Source: Alligator mississippiensis
Lineage: Eukaryota; Chordata; Crocodylia; Alligatoridae
Direction: 5' to 3'
Assembly (NCBI RefSeq): GCF_030867095.1
Contig: NC_081832.1
Span: 54,545,444 to 54,609,443 of the forward strand
Length of the DNA: 64,000 bases
Positions 23,016 to 33,703 of the stretch are shown here, piece after piece. Every line of letters begins with the position of its first letter. Positions within the stretch are counted from its first letter, which is position 1. Both the position numbers and the translations under genes were made by a program. A model generated the notes under the pieces. That model saw only the letters and a list, made by a program, of their open reading frames with translations, was not told the origin of the DNA and ran no database searches.

Positions 23016-24033
23016 ATGTACTGCCGCACATGGGCCTGGGCTACCAGTAAACACTGGTGGGAGTGTATAGTCCTCCCCACCTGGAACAACGCACACTGGA
23101 CACAGACCTTCCAGATGTCAAGGGGCACATTCATGGACCTGGTGGCCCAGGTGGCCCCTAACATTGAGTGGCAAGACACTGATGCATCCAGCCCTCACCC
23201 CAGAGAAGCGTGTGGCCATAGCCATCATGAGGCTGGCCATACCTGACAGCCTCAGGTATGTGGCCCACTCCTTTGGGGTGGGGAAGTCCACTGCTGGCCA
23301 GGCTGTCTTGGATGTATGTGGGGCCATCCAGGACACCCTAGCTGACCAAATCATCCAGCTGGCCGACCCATGGGAAGGTGATAGCAGGGTTTGGGGCCCT
23401 TGGGCTCCCCAACTGTGTAGGGGCACTCAATGGGACCCACATCCCAATACTCCACCCCCCTGGGGGAGGGCAATCAATCACCGTGGCAGCAACTTGATGG
23501 TGCTTGAAGTGGTCATAGACCATCATGGCTACTTCACCCACATTTTCACTGGCTGGGCTGGGAGTGCCCATGATGCCCATGTGCTGTGCCACTCACCACT
23601 TCCAGGACTGATGCAGGCACAGACCTTTGCCCTAGGGATCCAAGACCTGACCATTCGGGATGTCAGCATACCACCAGTCATTGTGGCAGATGCAGCATAC
23701 CCACTCCTCCCCTAGCTGATGCACCCCTTCCCAGGACCTCTGGATGCTTGGCAAAAGAGATACAATGAGGCCCTCACCCGTTGCCGATGCACCATCGAGC
23801 AGGTGTTCAGCTATCTGAAGGGATACTGGTGGAGCCTCGCCACCCACCTGGAGGCAGTGCCATACTACATACCCTGCATTATCACCACAGCTCGTGTCCT
23901 GCACAATGTGTGTGAGTCCCAGGAAGAGGTGTTTGAGCCCCAGTGGATGGAGGAGACCTGCTGGGTATCACCGCGCACCCAACAGCAGCTGCAGCAGAGC
24001 CGGCCAGCCAGCCAGGCACAGTGTTGCATATGA
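23016..24033 (+). pseudogene. PIF/Harbinger (HARBI1-like) transposase pseudogene
   Basis: The remnant reads, in order, TFQMSRGTFMDLVAQ, then after a frameshift near 23175 ALTPEKRVAIAIMRLA and SFGVGKSTAGQAVLD (the N-terminal helix-turn-helix region). GFGALGLPNCVGALNGTHIP then appears in a different frame near 23390-23440. After a return shift come TGWAGSAHDAHV, VIVADAAYPLLP and RCRCTIEQVFSYLKG. These are the three blocks that carry the DDE triad. The first Asp is Asn (AAT at 23429-23431, where GAT is expected); the second Asp (AHDAH) and the Glu (IEQVF) remain. A TAG at 23713 replaces a Trp codon before LMHPF. With three frame changes, one stop and a lost catalytic residue it is inactive. The stop after QAQCCI at 24031 is the likely original C-terminus; the start is not clear. 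Confidence 0.88.
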
Positions 24034-24196
24034 GGAGCACCCCCTCCAGCAGCGACACTTAGGAGCCAGAGTGCAGGATGCCATCACCTCCCACCTGCTG
24101 GCCCACCCTTCTGAGTAGGGCACCACACCTCTCTTCACCAGCACCAGGCCACCTGCTCAGGGACCTCAGTAGCGCACACAGTATGGCCATATTGAA

Positions 24197-24202
24197 AATA
24201 AA
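24197..24202 (+). promoter_or_regulatory. polyadenylation signal of Harbinger transposase
   Basis: AATAAA occurs about 165 bases after the transposase stop codon, in the right place for the mRNA 3' end. Confidence 0.5.
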
Positions 24203-24398
24203 GGCAATTTTATTCCTCTTCCCTCTCAACACAAAAAACTATCCAAACACCACCAGTGCATCAACCCTAACTGTGAAAGCAAATATAAAAACTGCACATG
24301 TGACCCAAGGGAACAGGACAGGGGCCAGGGTCACAGGGAGGAGGGAGGTGGGTTAGCTGCCCTATGGTCCTAATCTGGGCCTTGGGACATGGGCCTAC

Positions 24399-24941
24399 CT
24401 ACCACCACATATGCATGGGCCATGAGGACGTAGCCCAGGGCACAGCTGCTCGGGGGAGAAGGGTGGGTGCTCCTCCTGAGGGGCAGCTACTGCAGACTGG
24501 TCTGGGTCTGGGAGAGGGGGAGGCAGGACCCATGTCCCTTGATGCCCATGATGGGCCTTGGGGGCCTGCTGGGGGAGCAACTGTGGCAACATATAGCCAA
24601 CCTGCCCCCGGCTGGGCCCTACCCCTGGTGCCAGGGGCACAGGCTGGCCAGATGGCTATGGTGGGTCTGGTGGAGCCTGGGGGACAGCAGCAGGAGCAGC
24701 TGGGGCAGGAATGGTAGCCATGAACCATTCTGCCACCGGCCAATGCATGCCATTGGCCGGCCACCCTCACACGTGTCCCACCCCTAGACCACACAAGCCA
24801 TGGACCGGGTGTTTGCATGTGCCTCTTGCAGACTGATACTGGCAGCCTGCAAAGAGCCCTTTGCAAACAGGGAAACAAGGGTTTCCCTTTTAGAAAGAAA
24901 ATTCCTATTCCCACCCTCCCCTTCTTACCTTGATCTGCCAT
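24399..24941 (-). pseudogene. possible second Harbinger gene (Myb-like partner), remnant
   Basis: The minus strand has an ATG at 24941 (MADQG) with a GTAAGA donor-like site immediately after the fourth codon. Further on, a Pro/Gln/Ala-rich frame (LPQLLPQQAPKAHHGHQG, then PPPLPDPDQSAVAAPQEE) ends near 24399. Animal Harbinger elements usually carry a second gene for a Myb/trihelix protein that helps the transposase reach the nucleus and its ends. A Pro-rich C-terminal tail would fit, but the Myb domain itself is not visible here. The copy from 62739 has a Myb-like fragment in the same relative orientation, which supports the idea. Frames are broken and the assignment is inference. Confidence 0.4.
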
Positions 24942-25192
24942 GGCGTCAGTGTCTACTCTACAGCTTCTTTGCAGACCTTTCTTACTGCAACTAAACCCTC
25001 AAATGGGATCTCAGTCTTGTTCCACTTTTATTCTGGGCACGCTCAAGGGGCATGCTCAGGTGCAGGGCAAGGGGGAACCATAGAGACCTCTGGTCCAATA
25101 CCAGAGTGTCTCTCTGGAGGACTCCTTTTCGGGTTGCCTCGGGGCACAGTCTCAAGACCGTGTCTTGCCCTGCTGTTTCCCAGTGTGGTTTT

Positions 25193-25222
25193 ATTAGACC
25201 CCTGGATATCCAGGGGTCTAAT
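25193..25222. repeat. 30-bp perfect palindrome in Harbinger right arm
   Basis: Two self-complementary 15-base arms meet with no spacer, centred on GATATC with core CCCCTGGATATCCAGGGG. The same core is found in the MITE at 12425-12450 at a comparable distance from its end. As RNA or single-stranded DNA it would form a long hairpin; as duplex it is an ideal dimeric protein site. Confidence 0.92.
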
Positions 25223-25348
25223 TTTCTCTCCACACTGCAAACTTGCAGTGCAGGGAACACTTTTTCGTTCCCACACGTGCCTGTTGCCCTGCCTCAAAGG
25301 GGTTTGAGATGGGGCAAGAGGCACATGTGCGCTCATCTGGATGCACCC

Positions 25349-28017
25349 AATAGGAGCAGAGCATCAAGGCCACAATATGATTTTGATATGTCTCCCAATA
25401 TTTTATTTAGATGATGCTACAGAAGTAATCACATGTGTAGTTTCTTGTAACCCATGAACTTTGTGAAGTGTATGATATCATAAACCAGATTATTCTGGGT
25501 AATCTTGCACACATCAGGATTTGCAAGTAGAAAAGGGAAAATAATATGTGTTAAAAAACTAGCTAAATCTTATTTCTATGTCATCAGAGTCATCAAATTC
25601 TGTCACTGGGCAGGTAAATTTGGGTCCAAACCCATTTAAATTTTAGCTCTAGACATCACCTTCAAAGGTGTATGTTTACTAGAGCCCAAAGTGGGTGGAC
25701 CTTAAAAGCAGACAGATAGCAGAAAGCAGAGTGTCTGCTAGATGTGTCACTCTAAAACATTCCTGGCTCCTTTTCTGATGAACTTTAAAGAAAAACTCAC
25801 TAAAGTGGGAGTGGACATAATTTAAAGCAGGAATAAGTATTCTTAATTAAGCTCTCTTTAGGATTGCAAGCTTAGAGGGTTTAATTCTTTATTGAAAAAC
25901 AAGGAGAGCGCTTATTCACCATGCATGATTTTTTTTTTAAATCCTTGAAGCTCTAAAAGAAATCTATTATAGATAAAAAGAAGCTTAAACAGCATATATT
26001 ACATCTTGCTTTTGTTTATACACGGTGAAGAGTATTCAGAGTGGACCACATCTTAGAATTGCACTAATCCTTAAATAATTACTATTCATCTACTCAACAC
26101 TGGAAAAAACTCATGGAATGTGACTTTGTTCTGCTGGCTTGTCTAATCCGATTCAATTACTTCAGTTTAGTTTCCCAGAGGTCTTGCACTCAGAAACTGA
26201 GCTCTGTGTGCTCAGGAAAAAAAGGGGGGAAGGGAAGAGCAGAATCAGTTCCAATTAAATGAACCAGCCTCTTTTTTTAAAATCTCAGTCCTTTCCCAAA
26301 TATCAATCCATCAATAAACATGAGAAACAGCTTGTAATTCACAAAGCCTTCGGCAACTCTGTTGTGATAAGGGCAAATTGGTCTGGCTCTACAAATGCTG
26401 GAGATGGGAATAGTTCAGTGGTTTGGACCAATTTGAATGGATGGAAATCACTAAAGTCCCTGAAGCTGCAGAAAACGATGCTGTACAGCTGGCAGCAGCT
26501 TGTCATCTGCATGCAGAAAGCGACAGGAATATTACAAATTTCCTACACAAAGTGAACTATTTCATTCACCTGTAAAGAGTTCCCTTGTCAAATAGAACAG
26601 CGGCAGAAAACCTCTAACAACTGAAGATTTTTTTTCTGTCCTTTTCCCCCTCCTTTCTCAAATAACAGCCACCTGCCCAGAATTAAAACTTTGATTTCAA
26701 AAGAGAATAAAATATCATAGTGAAGTGATTGTTGAACAGAAATTTCATAAAAGGAATGGTAATGCAATGAAGCAGTAAGAGGTACACCACATACAATCCA
26801 ACACATAGCGGTGCATTTGAGGCTGTGTGATCTTCTTGAGATGAAAAAGAGTACAGTCTTAATTAAGGACCCAGATTTTCCCTAGAACTAAATGGTATTC
26901 AAAAACAATTTGAATATTGTCATTCTGTACTAATCCCTATCCCTGACCTTACATTACATACTTTGCAGCAAATTAGAACTTTCATCAAAAAACAGCCGTG
27001 ATCATTTCCACAACCTGCTTGCAATTTTGCCATTGTGGAATTTATAATAAAGGAGGCAAAGGCATCATAACAGGACAGACAGAAAAAAATTAACTATCAA
27101 ATACCAGGACCTATTTATTTTTAAAGCAGAATCCCCTCTATTTGGTGGCTGCTTCTTTTCTTCTCTTTCTGCTTTGAAGGATAAATTTTAAGTACAGATA
27201 GAGAAGGAGCCAACATTTATTTTAGGAAGAGAGATGCATGTGTTCCTGGTGGGAAAATTATAGCAACTAGCACAGGTAGTTTCTCCTCCTAAAATTAATT
27301 TCTTCTGAACACTCTAGCCTTCAGCATTCTCCTACAATTACACGTTCACCTGTTGATAAGTGCTCATAGCAAATCAGCTATTGACCAACTAGCTTTTATG
27401 TTTTCTAGCTTTATTAGTACTGTAACGCAAGGCCAACATCAATATGTTTAGATATACATTCCTTCCATTTTTGTGCCAGAAGAGGAATTATTTCTTTTCT
27501 AGTGAAAAACTTACTCTAATAATGGCTCTTATCAACTCTTTACTTTAAAACGATAGGGCTCCACATTCAGTCACCTTAACACTGATCCTAATCTTTAGAG
27601 TCATCAAGGAACTGAACCCTAATTATCTCAAAGTCCCTTCTCTACCTAGCTTCAGAAGGGTTTACAAAGTTAATATTTCCAAAATAAAGCTAAGAAGAGA
27701 AGACAACGATCTAGCAATTCTTCTGGGAAAATAGGTTAATAATGGATTTAATTGTAATAGCCTTCCTTCATGACAACAGCCCTGGATAATGAACTGGTAA
27801 CTTTTCCTTCAAAGCAAAGTGCAAAAATAAATTAAAACTGATAGAAATTAGAGACATTATAAAATCCTCTCATGACATAATGCAAAAGACAGAAAATACA
27901 CACTTTTTGTCAGAATGTTAATTTAGGTGAAAGCATCAAAATTGAAAATGTGTTGAATTTCAGCCATTTGTGGCAAAACGTTATTAATTTAATGTTTTTT
28001 CAATGAAACAACACTCT
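25349..28017. other. anonymous AT-rich DNA
   Basis: No gene or repeat family recognised. The interval of about 26100-26560 is unusually complex for this neighbourhood and has a 98-codon open frame (26259-26555) with no family resemblance; a conserved noncoding element is as likely as coding. Confidence 0.5.
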
Positions 28018-28240
28018 GCGCATCATAAGAAATGCCATTCTGGGTCAGATCAATGGTCCTTCTAGCCCAAGTATCCTGTCTTTGACAGTGGCAAGGATGA
28101 ATGCTATACAAGGAGAACACTGAACTAGGTATCTCTAGTGATCTATCCCCTGTTCAATACCTTCTCCAGCATCCATTGCTTATTGCGTTAGAGATGCTTC
28201 CACAGAGAGCAAAATGAATCAGTCTTCTGCCTTCCACTTC
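28018..28240. repeat. amniote interspersed repeat (CR1-like 3' region)
   Basis: The words CCATTCTGGGTCAGA, CAATGGTCCTTCTAGCCCA, GTATCCTGTC and GACAGTGGC, in this order, match a repeat I know to be common in turtle and crocodile genomes and usually classed with CR1-like retroelements. It is heavily worn and has no coding capacity. The class label comes from memory and is less sure than the repeat identity. Confidence 0.55.
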
Positions 28241-29968
28241 TTGGGCAGATACCCCTGAGAAACAGTGCACTTCGTCTCCTCCAAGTGGTGGAGACAAGTG
28301 TTTGATGTCATTCTTTGATCTTCTCTGGCTAATGCACAGAACTGCTTTGACATACTCTGAAGCCCTTGACTGAAGAGAGAAGGCATGGCTTGTTGTGACA
28401 GAGGAAAATAATTAACATATGTTGTATCTTCCAAAACATCTCACAATTTTGCTTAAATGGGAAAACAGAGTCTCTCATGTTTCAGAGCATAACATTTGAC
28501 TGCTTGAGGAAGTCAGGAATGAGATTTTTTCCATCTACAGCACTACACAGTTAGCTAAATGCATTGTGGAAATATTTCTTTTTCTGAAGAAGCATCAACA
28601 TTTTGGACACTTTCTAAGAAATTGTACTGAATTTTCTGGATCAGTGGTCTATGCACATATGGTAAACACTTTGTCACCAATTTTCACGTAGGAGCAGAGA
28701 TTAAAAGATATTTGTGCATCCTCACATCTAGACTATTCACACAGAACCTCTTTCTTATGTTTCTTAAGAGTAAATCAGTAAGGTTACTCTGTAAGGATTT
28801 CTTATGCTGGGTTTTCAGGGCCTGTAGTTAGACTCCTTATACACTATAAAATCTACTGGTCCAGTCATGGCTAAGGAGCCCTTATAATAGGAGCCAAGAA
28901 TCATACAATATTTAAAACCATGCTCTGAATAGGAATAATTTTGTAGTTTCCCTTTCTCATGCTGGTCATGTTTGTCTTGGGATACATTCTTTTCATATTT
29001 TTTTCCTCTCCTTTTTTTCTTCTTCTTTTTATCCCCTTATTCTCCAACCTTATGTTTATAACTTGGTCACAACTGGGTTCCTTCTGGTAAGGAAATCAAA
29101 AAATGGGAGTTCTAACAATGAACTGTTTTGCCCCCGGACAAAATCCCGACTGATCAGTGGAGAGTGATACTGAGTGCTCAGTGACAGAATGCAATTCTTA
29201 CACATGAGAGAAATTGAAGGCAAAACATTGAATATAACTACTACTTCCTCAGTGAATCTTCTGTCCTCTTATCTCTTCTCAGCCTCCCATACATTCTTTG
29301 ATCCTTTGACTTTTTCTATTCCTTCCCCTGTTTTCTTCCCCTCTCTTTTTTCTTCTGCTTTCTCCTCTTTGTTCTCCTTCCCCTTTCTTTCTCTTATCCT
29401 TGCTTTCTCCTTATCCTTCTTTCAAATGCTTTGTAATACTAGCATCAGACTTCCCCAGTGATAAATCAACACTTTCCACTCATTCCAGTTTTTTGACTGC
29501 TGAGTGTAGCACTGGGAAGAGCTGAGGATTTCAATAAGTGCCAATTTGGCTCTCTGAGGTAGGGAAGTCTGGCACCAGCATTATTATAATTTCAAAGGTA
29601 GTGCTGCACTGGGGTCTCCTGTCACTGGATTTTTTCTTCCTTTCTCTTTGTACAATTCTGAACATTTTCATGCCTTTTTAAGGAAACTCTACTGCGGGCA
29701 CACCCTCCCCAAAAGGGTTACTTTTCCTAACAGATTATTAGCAAATAACTTTTAGAGGAGAATGATAAAAGAAAGAAGAAATAAACCAATATTCTGCTAT
29801 AAATGACACCAAGCTGAACATTTTAAGTACGGAATGCAACCAAGTATCTTCTAAAAATAAAATGTTCACATTTTGCTCTATTATTATTTTTATCATGCTC
29901 TATTATTATCTCTATCACAGTCATACTAATATTGGAGCCCTCTTGGGCTAAGAATCATTTAAACGCTT
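28241..29968. other. anonymous DNA with pyrimidine-rich tracts
   Basis: No gene recognised. Pyrimidine tracts lie at 28995-29045 and 29250-29430. The 95-codon frame at 29174-29461 is Ser/Phe-rich because of the tract and is not considered real. Confidence 0.5.
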
Positions 29969-29971
29969 GGT

Positions 29972-31217
29972 GGGTGTGTCTACATGAGATGTGTTTCTGT
30001 GCATCAGCACAGTTTACTGTGCAGTAAATGCACACATCTATGTGTGCAAGCTTAATGCACAGTAAAAACCCTTAATCCTGCTTAAATTTGGTACTTGCAA
30101 ATACAAGCAGCAAATTTAAGTGGGAGTAGTTACTGCACAATGGTGCACATGTAGATGCAACCCAGGAGCATGTTTTCTCCTGGGTCTGCCCAGCCACTAG
30201 AGGACCAGCCTCAGGCCAGCCCCATGCCTCCAGGCTAGGAGCCTCTCCTGCCCCAGGGCTGGACTGCCTGTATGGCAGCCCCTGCCTGCAGGCATTAAAA
30301 GCCTGCAGACATTTTGGGCGCTGGGGCACACTCACTAGGGAGCCTGAGGGCACTGCCAGGGCAGTGCTGTCAAGGGCAGCAGGGTGCTGCAGGCTCAGGC
30401 CAGGCCTATCAGCACCCAGGTCCAGCTGCAGGCAACTCCTGGCCAGCAGGGCCAGTGCCACCTGTTTGCAGCACACCCCCAGCAGCTTGCCCTGTGCCTG
30501 CAGGTGCTGTGGGGTATTGCCTTTGCTGTGCTGCTGACAGTCCCAGGCTGTTGCCCTGTGCTGGGCACTGCTGGCAGCTGTTCTTGTCTGGCAGCTCAGG
30601 GACAGCTACACAGGGACCTAGAGAGCTGGCACAAGACCGGCTGGACACCTGTATGCTTTGCCCTACAGGCTGAGGACACCGGATGCAGTCATATGCCATC
30701 TCTGACAGTGAGGACCACACTAAGCCACCAGCAATGGTGGCCCCAGTCATGTGGTAAGCCCTGCACTGGGGGGAGGCTCCTGTCTGGCCCTTTCTCCAGC
30801 CCCGACCCCTTACCACTCCCTTCTTGGCCCTCCCCACCCCCTGCCCACCATGCAGAGAGGTGAGACAGAGTGCATAACTTTATTGAACAGCCTGTGGCCC
30901 CACAACTAGGTAGGCATAGGCCTCTTACATGCTGAAGAACATGTCGATGCCAGTGGTGATGTCCTCCATGGCAGCAGGGGGAATGGGCATGTAGTGCAGC
31001 TACAGCAGGGAAGTGGCTGGCCAGCGAGTGGGGCTGGCTTTTAAATATGGGTGCCAGGTGCTGGCAGCAGGGGCCCATTGCAGGGATGGAGGAAACAATG
31101 CAAATCTGCTCCCTAATCCCATGGTGGTGTGTAGACATCTGCCCAAAAATGCTTACACCAGAGTAGCTTACAACAGAGTAAGCTTAGGTCGGAGTAAATG
31201 CAGGTGTAGACATGCCC
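29972..31217 (-). mobile_element. TIR DNA transposon, 1.25 kb, GGGYRTGTCTACA ends
   Basis: The left end GGGTGTGTCTACATGAG and the reverse complement of the right end, GGGCATGTCTACACCTG, are inverted repeats of the same type as the short MITEs at 47469, 51559 and 56230. The flanks GGT and AGT agree at two of three bases. The interior is GC-rich and includes a minus-strand coding remnant ending in AAMEDITTGIDMFFSM and a stop at 30927-30925. An AATAAA follows 41 bases later (30884-30879). This looks like the 3' end of a real transposon gene. The 3-bp duplications in the family suggest PIF/Harbinger, but no DDE motif was seen. Confidence 0.65.
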
Positions 31218-32527
31218 AGTGAGACAGAATCCTTACCCTGAACATTTTATACTCTATACTCTGGAAGTGCATCTCTGGAAGTAGGAAATATCCCTGTTGT
31301 CCCCACAAGAACAGCCAGTAGGATAACAGGCAACATATATTTCACACAATGAAGTTGATCAGGTGTGCCAGGACACATCCCAGCACAACTGATCCTCTTC
31401 ATTTAGTAACATCTATTTCTAGCCTAGGAATAACTGAAAACAGGGGGAAATCTTTATTTTAACCAAATATTTTCATTAATAATTCTGAGACGAGGTTTGT
31501 ATGTTCATCTTAAGAAACTATACCATGGATTCAGAAACTATAGGCAAGATCTTAGGCAAAATTCTGACCACATTGAACCAAAAGGAACCTTGCCATTGAC
31601 TTCAATAGGACCAAAAAGAGAGAGATGTAGGTGTGGTTCTAATGGAATGATATGATGTCTATTGGATGGCCACCTAAGTCCATGTGAATGAAGAGTGCAA
31701 GCTGGGTGCATGACTTAACCTGCACTGGATTACCATGGAAATTTTTAAATATATAAATTAGAGCAAGATTGTTAATGAAAGTAATAGTGACTGACATGAC
31801 TCATCAACACAAATAATTTATTCCAGTAACCTACTGAGGAATAACTTATATGTGCAGGTGAAGTATGGCAGCTGGATCTCAAGGCAGAAATATAATGATG
31901 GCTATTTTAGTGTGCAAGAGTTGGAGGAAGCAAGAGAGTGTGCTGGAAGGCAGGGGTAGTAAAAAGCAACGATACTAAAACTTCAACTCTCAAACCACAT
32001 GCAGCTCTATTCTTGGGTTTGAAAACAGCACAGTACAATGCCCTAATGTCAACTGCCCTGGAGAAAAATGGCAACTTAAAATGAAATGCAGAAAAACACA
32101 CAGCTGGGTTAAATCTGTATTTGTGCTGGCAGATAACTAAGGTAAATGTAAACATCTGCTCATACACAGTAACCTTTATTTAGCTCTTTAGACTCATATG
32201 TTAACTCTTTGTTATAAATTATAACTATTATAAGCTACAGGCAGTTATGTATTGTAAAATATATTTAATTGACTTTCTGCCTGTCTGACCTGAAGCTGCT
32301 GGAAAACAGGTGTTTTCTTGCATGCAGTAAAGAGAGAGGAAGTGTCAGGAGTATGTTGAAGGCTGAAGTGGGATAGATGGATTTACTAAAATATTTGCAA
32401 ATTCTCCTCATTATATTTAAGTGAGGAAATTTAGCCATTTTCAGAATTTTACTGACTTCATCAAAATTTAAATCTTTCAAGTGAAAATTCAATTAAATAT
32501 AATTATTTTTGTAGTATAATGACACCT
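31218..32527. other. anonymous AT-rich DNA
   Basis: No gene or repeat family recognised. Confidence 0.5.
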
Positions 32528-32916
32528 TTAATCTCTGAAGAGCAATGTTCCTTTGAAATGAATAACATGATTTTCTTCACCGAACTGGGCAATTCCCAGA
32601 TTTTCCCACTTCTGCTCTGATACTTTTGTGCAAACTGGGTCTTTTGGTAGGAATGATGACGAGTCAAGTTGGCAGTATGCCTGCCAGGTAAGATTTCTCA
32701 CAACTGGTGGAAAGTCATCTCTAGTACCAATATGTCGAGGAGGAAGAGGGCTGCTACCAACCTGGGTCCATGCCACTACCACTACAGCTAAAGCCAGGGC
32801 TGCAGTCATTACCCTTTCTCCCCACCACCAAAGCAAAGCCCCCTGTTGCAGAAATGCCACAAAAGCCCCCTGGCTTTGTGGGTAAAATGGCTCTATAGGC
32901 TGTATGTTGCCAAACC
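32528..32916 (-). CDS. unassigned open frame behind a splice-acceptor-like site
   Basis: On the minus strand a pyrimidine-rich tract ending in CAG (acceptor junction at 32917/32916) is followed by about 129 stop-free codons to a TAA at 32530-32528. The encoded segment starts FGNIQPIEPFYPQ. It has a first in-frame ATG at 32788 (MTAALALAVVVVAW) that begins a strongly hydrophobic stretch like a signal peptide or membrane anchor. It continues with an N-glycosylation sequon (NLT) and several Cys and Trp residues (WQAYCQLDSS, DPVCTKVSE). I do not recognise the family. It could be a last exon of a host gene, an exon trapped in a retrocopy, or the start of an endogenous retroviral envelope, where a long hydrophobic leader after a splice acceptor would be normal. 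No long terminal repeats, primer site or further retroviral sequence is visible nearby. It is the only long frame here not explained by GC-rich repeats. Confidence 0.35.
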
Positions 32917-33297
32917 CTGAAAAGCAAAGGGGAAAAATATTGGATAATAAAGAAAGAGGTTATGGTTCCTTTGGTGCTATATATTTAATTTAATATAGTA
33001 TTTACTAATTGCACGGAATATAGTAGTAAAGTGACAACTTTCCTGAACAGAGCTGAACACATTTATATGAGCAGAAGCTCTGGAATACTTTTGGAATATG
33101 AGACAAGAACTCTACATATATATGCCTCTCTAAGCAATAATCTCCAGGTGAACATGAATTCAGCCTGAAAAAATCATGTTCACTGAAGATATTATCCCAT
33201 GACAGCAAACACTTACTGGCTGATTGCCGGTGATCTTTAGTGGCTGACACTGTTACCTATTGATTTTACACATTCAAGAGCTGCTGTGTGTGTATTA
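32917..33297. other. anonymous AT-rich DNA
   Basis: No feature recognised beyond the pyrimidine tract (minus strand, about 32918-32934) next to the open frame. Confidence 0.5.
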
Positions 33298-33305
33298 ACA
33301 TGGAC

Positions 33306-33695
33306 CAGGGATGTCCGACTGGCAACCTGTGGGCCCATGCAACCTGAAAAGGTTAAGTTGTAGTTCCTGGAATTTCATCTGGCTGCTGCTCCCCCATTGC
33401 TCTGGCTGTAACAGCATCTGGAGTCTCTGGGCTGCTTCTGCCTCCTCCAGTTGATTCTTCCTGCCCTCCCCACAGGCAGTGAAGCTGTGTGGCACAGCAT
33501 ACGGAGCTGAGGGTGAGTCTGGGCAGCGTGGAGGGTGAATCAGGGATGTGTGGCAGGGGGAGGGACACACTGTGCCTGCGTGGGACCACTGTGGGGGTGG
33601 TACCCATGAGAAGGGGAGTACCTAGTGGCATGCGTTCACCTACTGCACTTGCCTAGTGGTATGCCCCCTGGAGACTTAGAGACTGGATATCCCTG
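33306..33695. mobile_element. hAT MITE, 390 bp
   Basis: The left end CAGGGATGTCCGACTGG and the reverse complement of the right end, CAGGGATATCCAGTC, form the inverted repeats. The flanks ACATGGAC (33298-33305) and ACATAGAC (33696-33703) agree at seven of eight bases. There is no coding capacity; open frames on the minus strand come from the GC-rich interior. Its ends group it with 19582-19880 and 60143-60797. Confidence 0.87.
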
Positions 33696-33703
33696 ACATA
33701 GAC

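Larger units (their letters stand above)
22241..25348 (+). mobile_element. PIF/Harbinger DNA transposon, ~3.1 kb, inactive
   Basis: The left end GGGTCCACACATGCAAGC and the reverse complement of the right end, GGGTGCATCCAGATGAGC, are inverted repeats that continue to a shared GCACATG. The flanks are AGT and AAT, two of three bases, fitting a worn 3-bp target-site duplication. The element carries a broken transposase on the plus strand (23016-24033) and, converging from the right end, a remnant that looks like the second, Myb-like gene on the minus strand. A 30-bp palindrome sits 127 bases inside the right end. Related ends are at 12312-12792 and from 62739. The GC-rich, open-frame-rich composition contrasts with the AT-rich surroundings. 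Confidence 0.85.

Noticed and set aside
29174..29461. 95-codon frame rich in Ser and Phe
   Set aside because: It follows a pyrimidine-rich tract; no start context or domain supports it.
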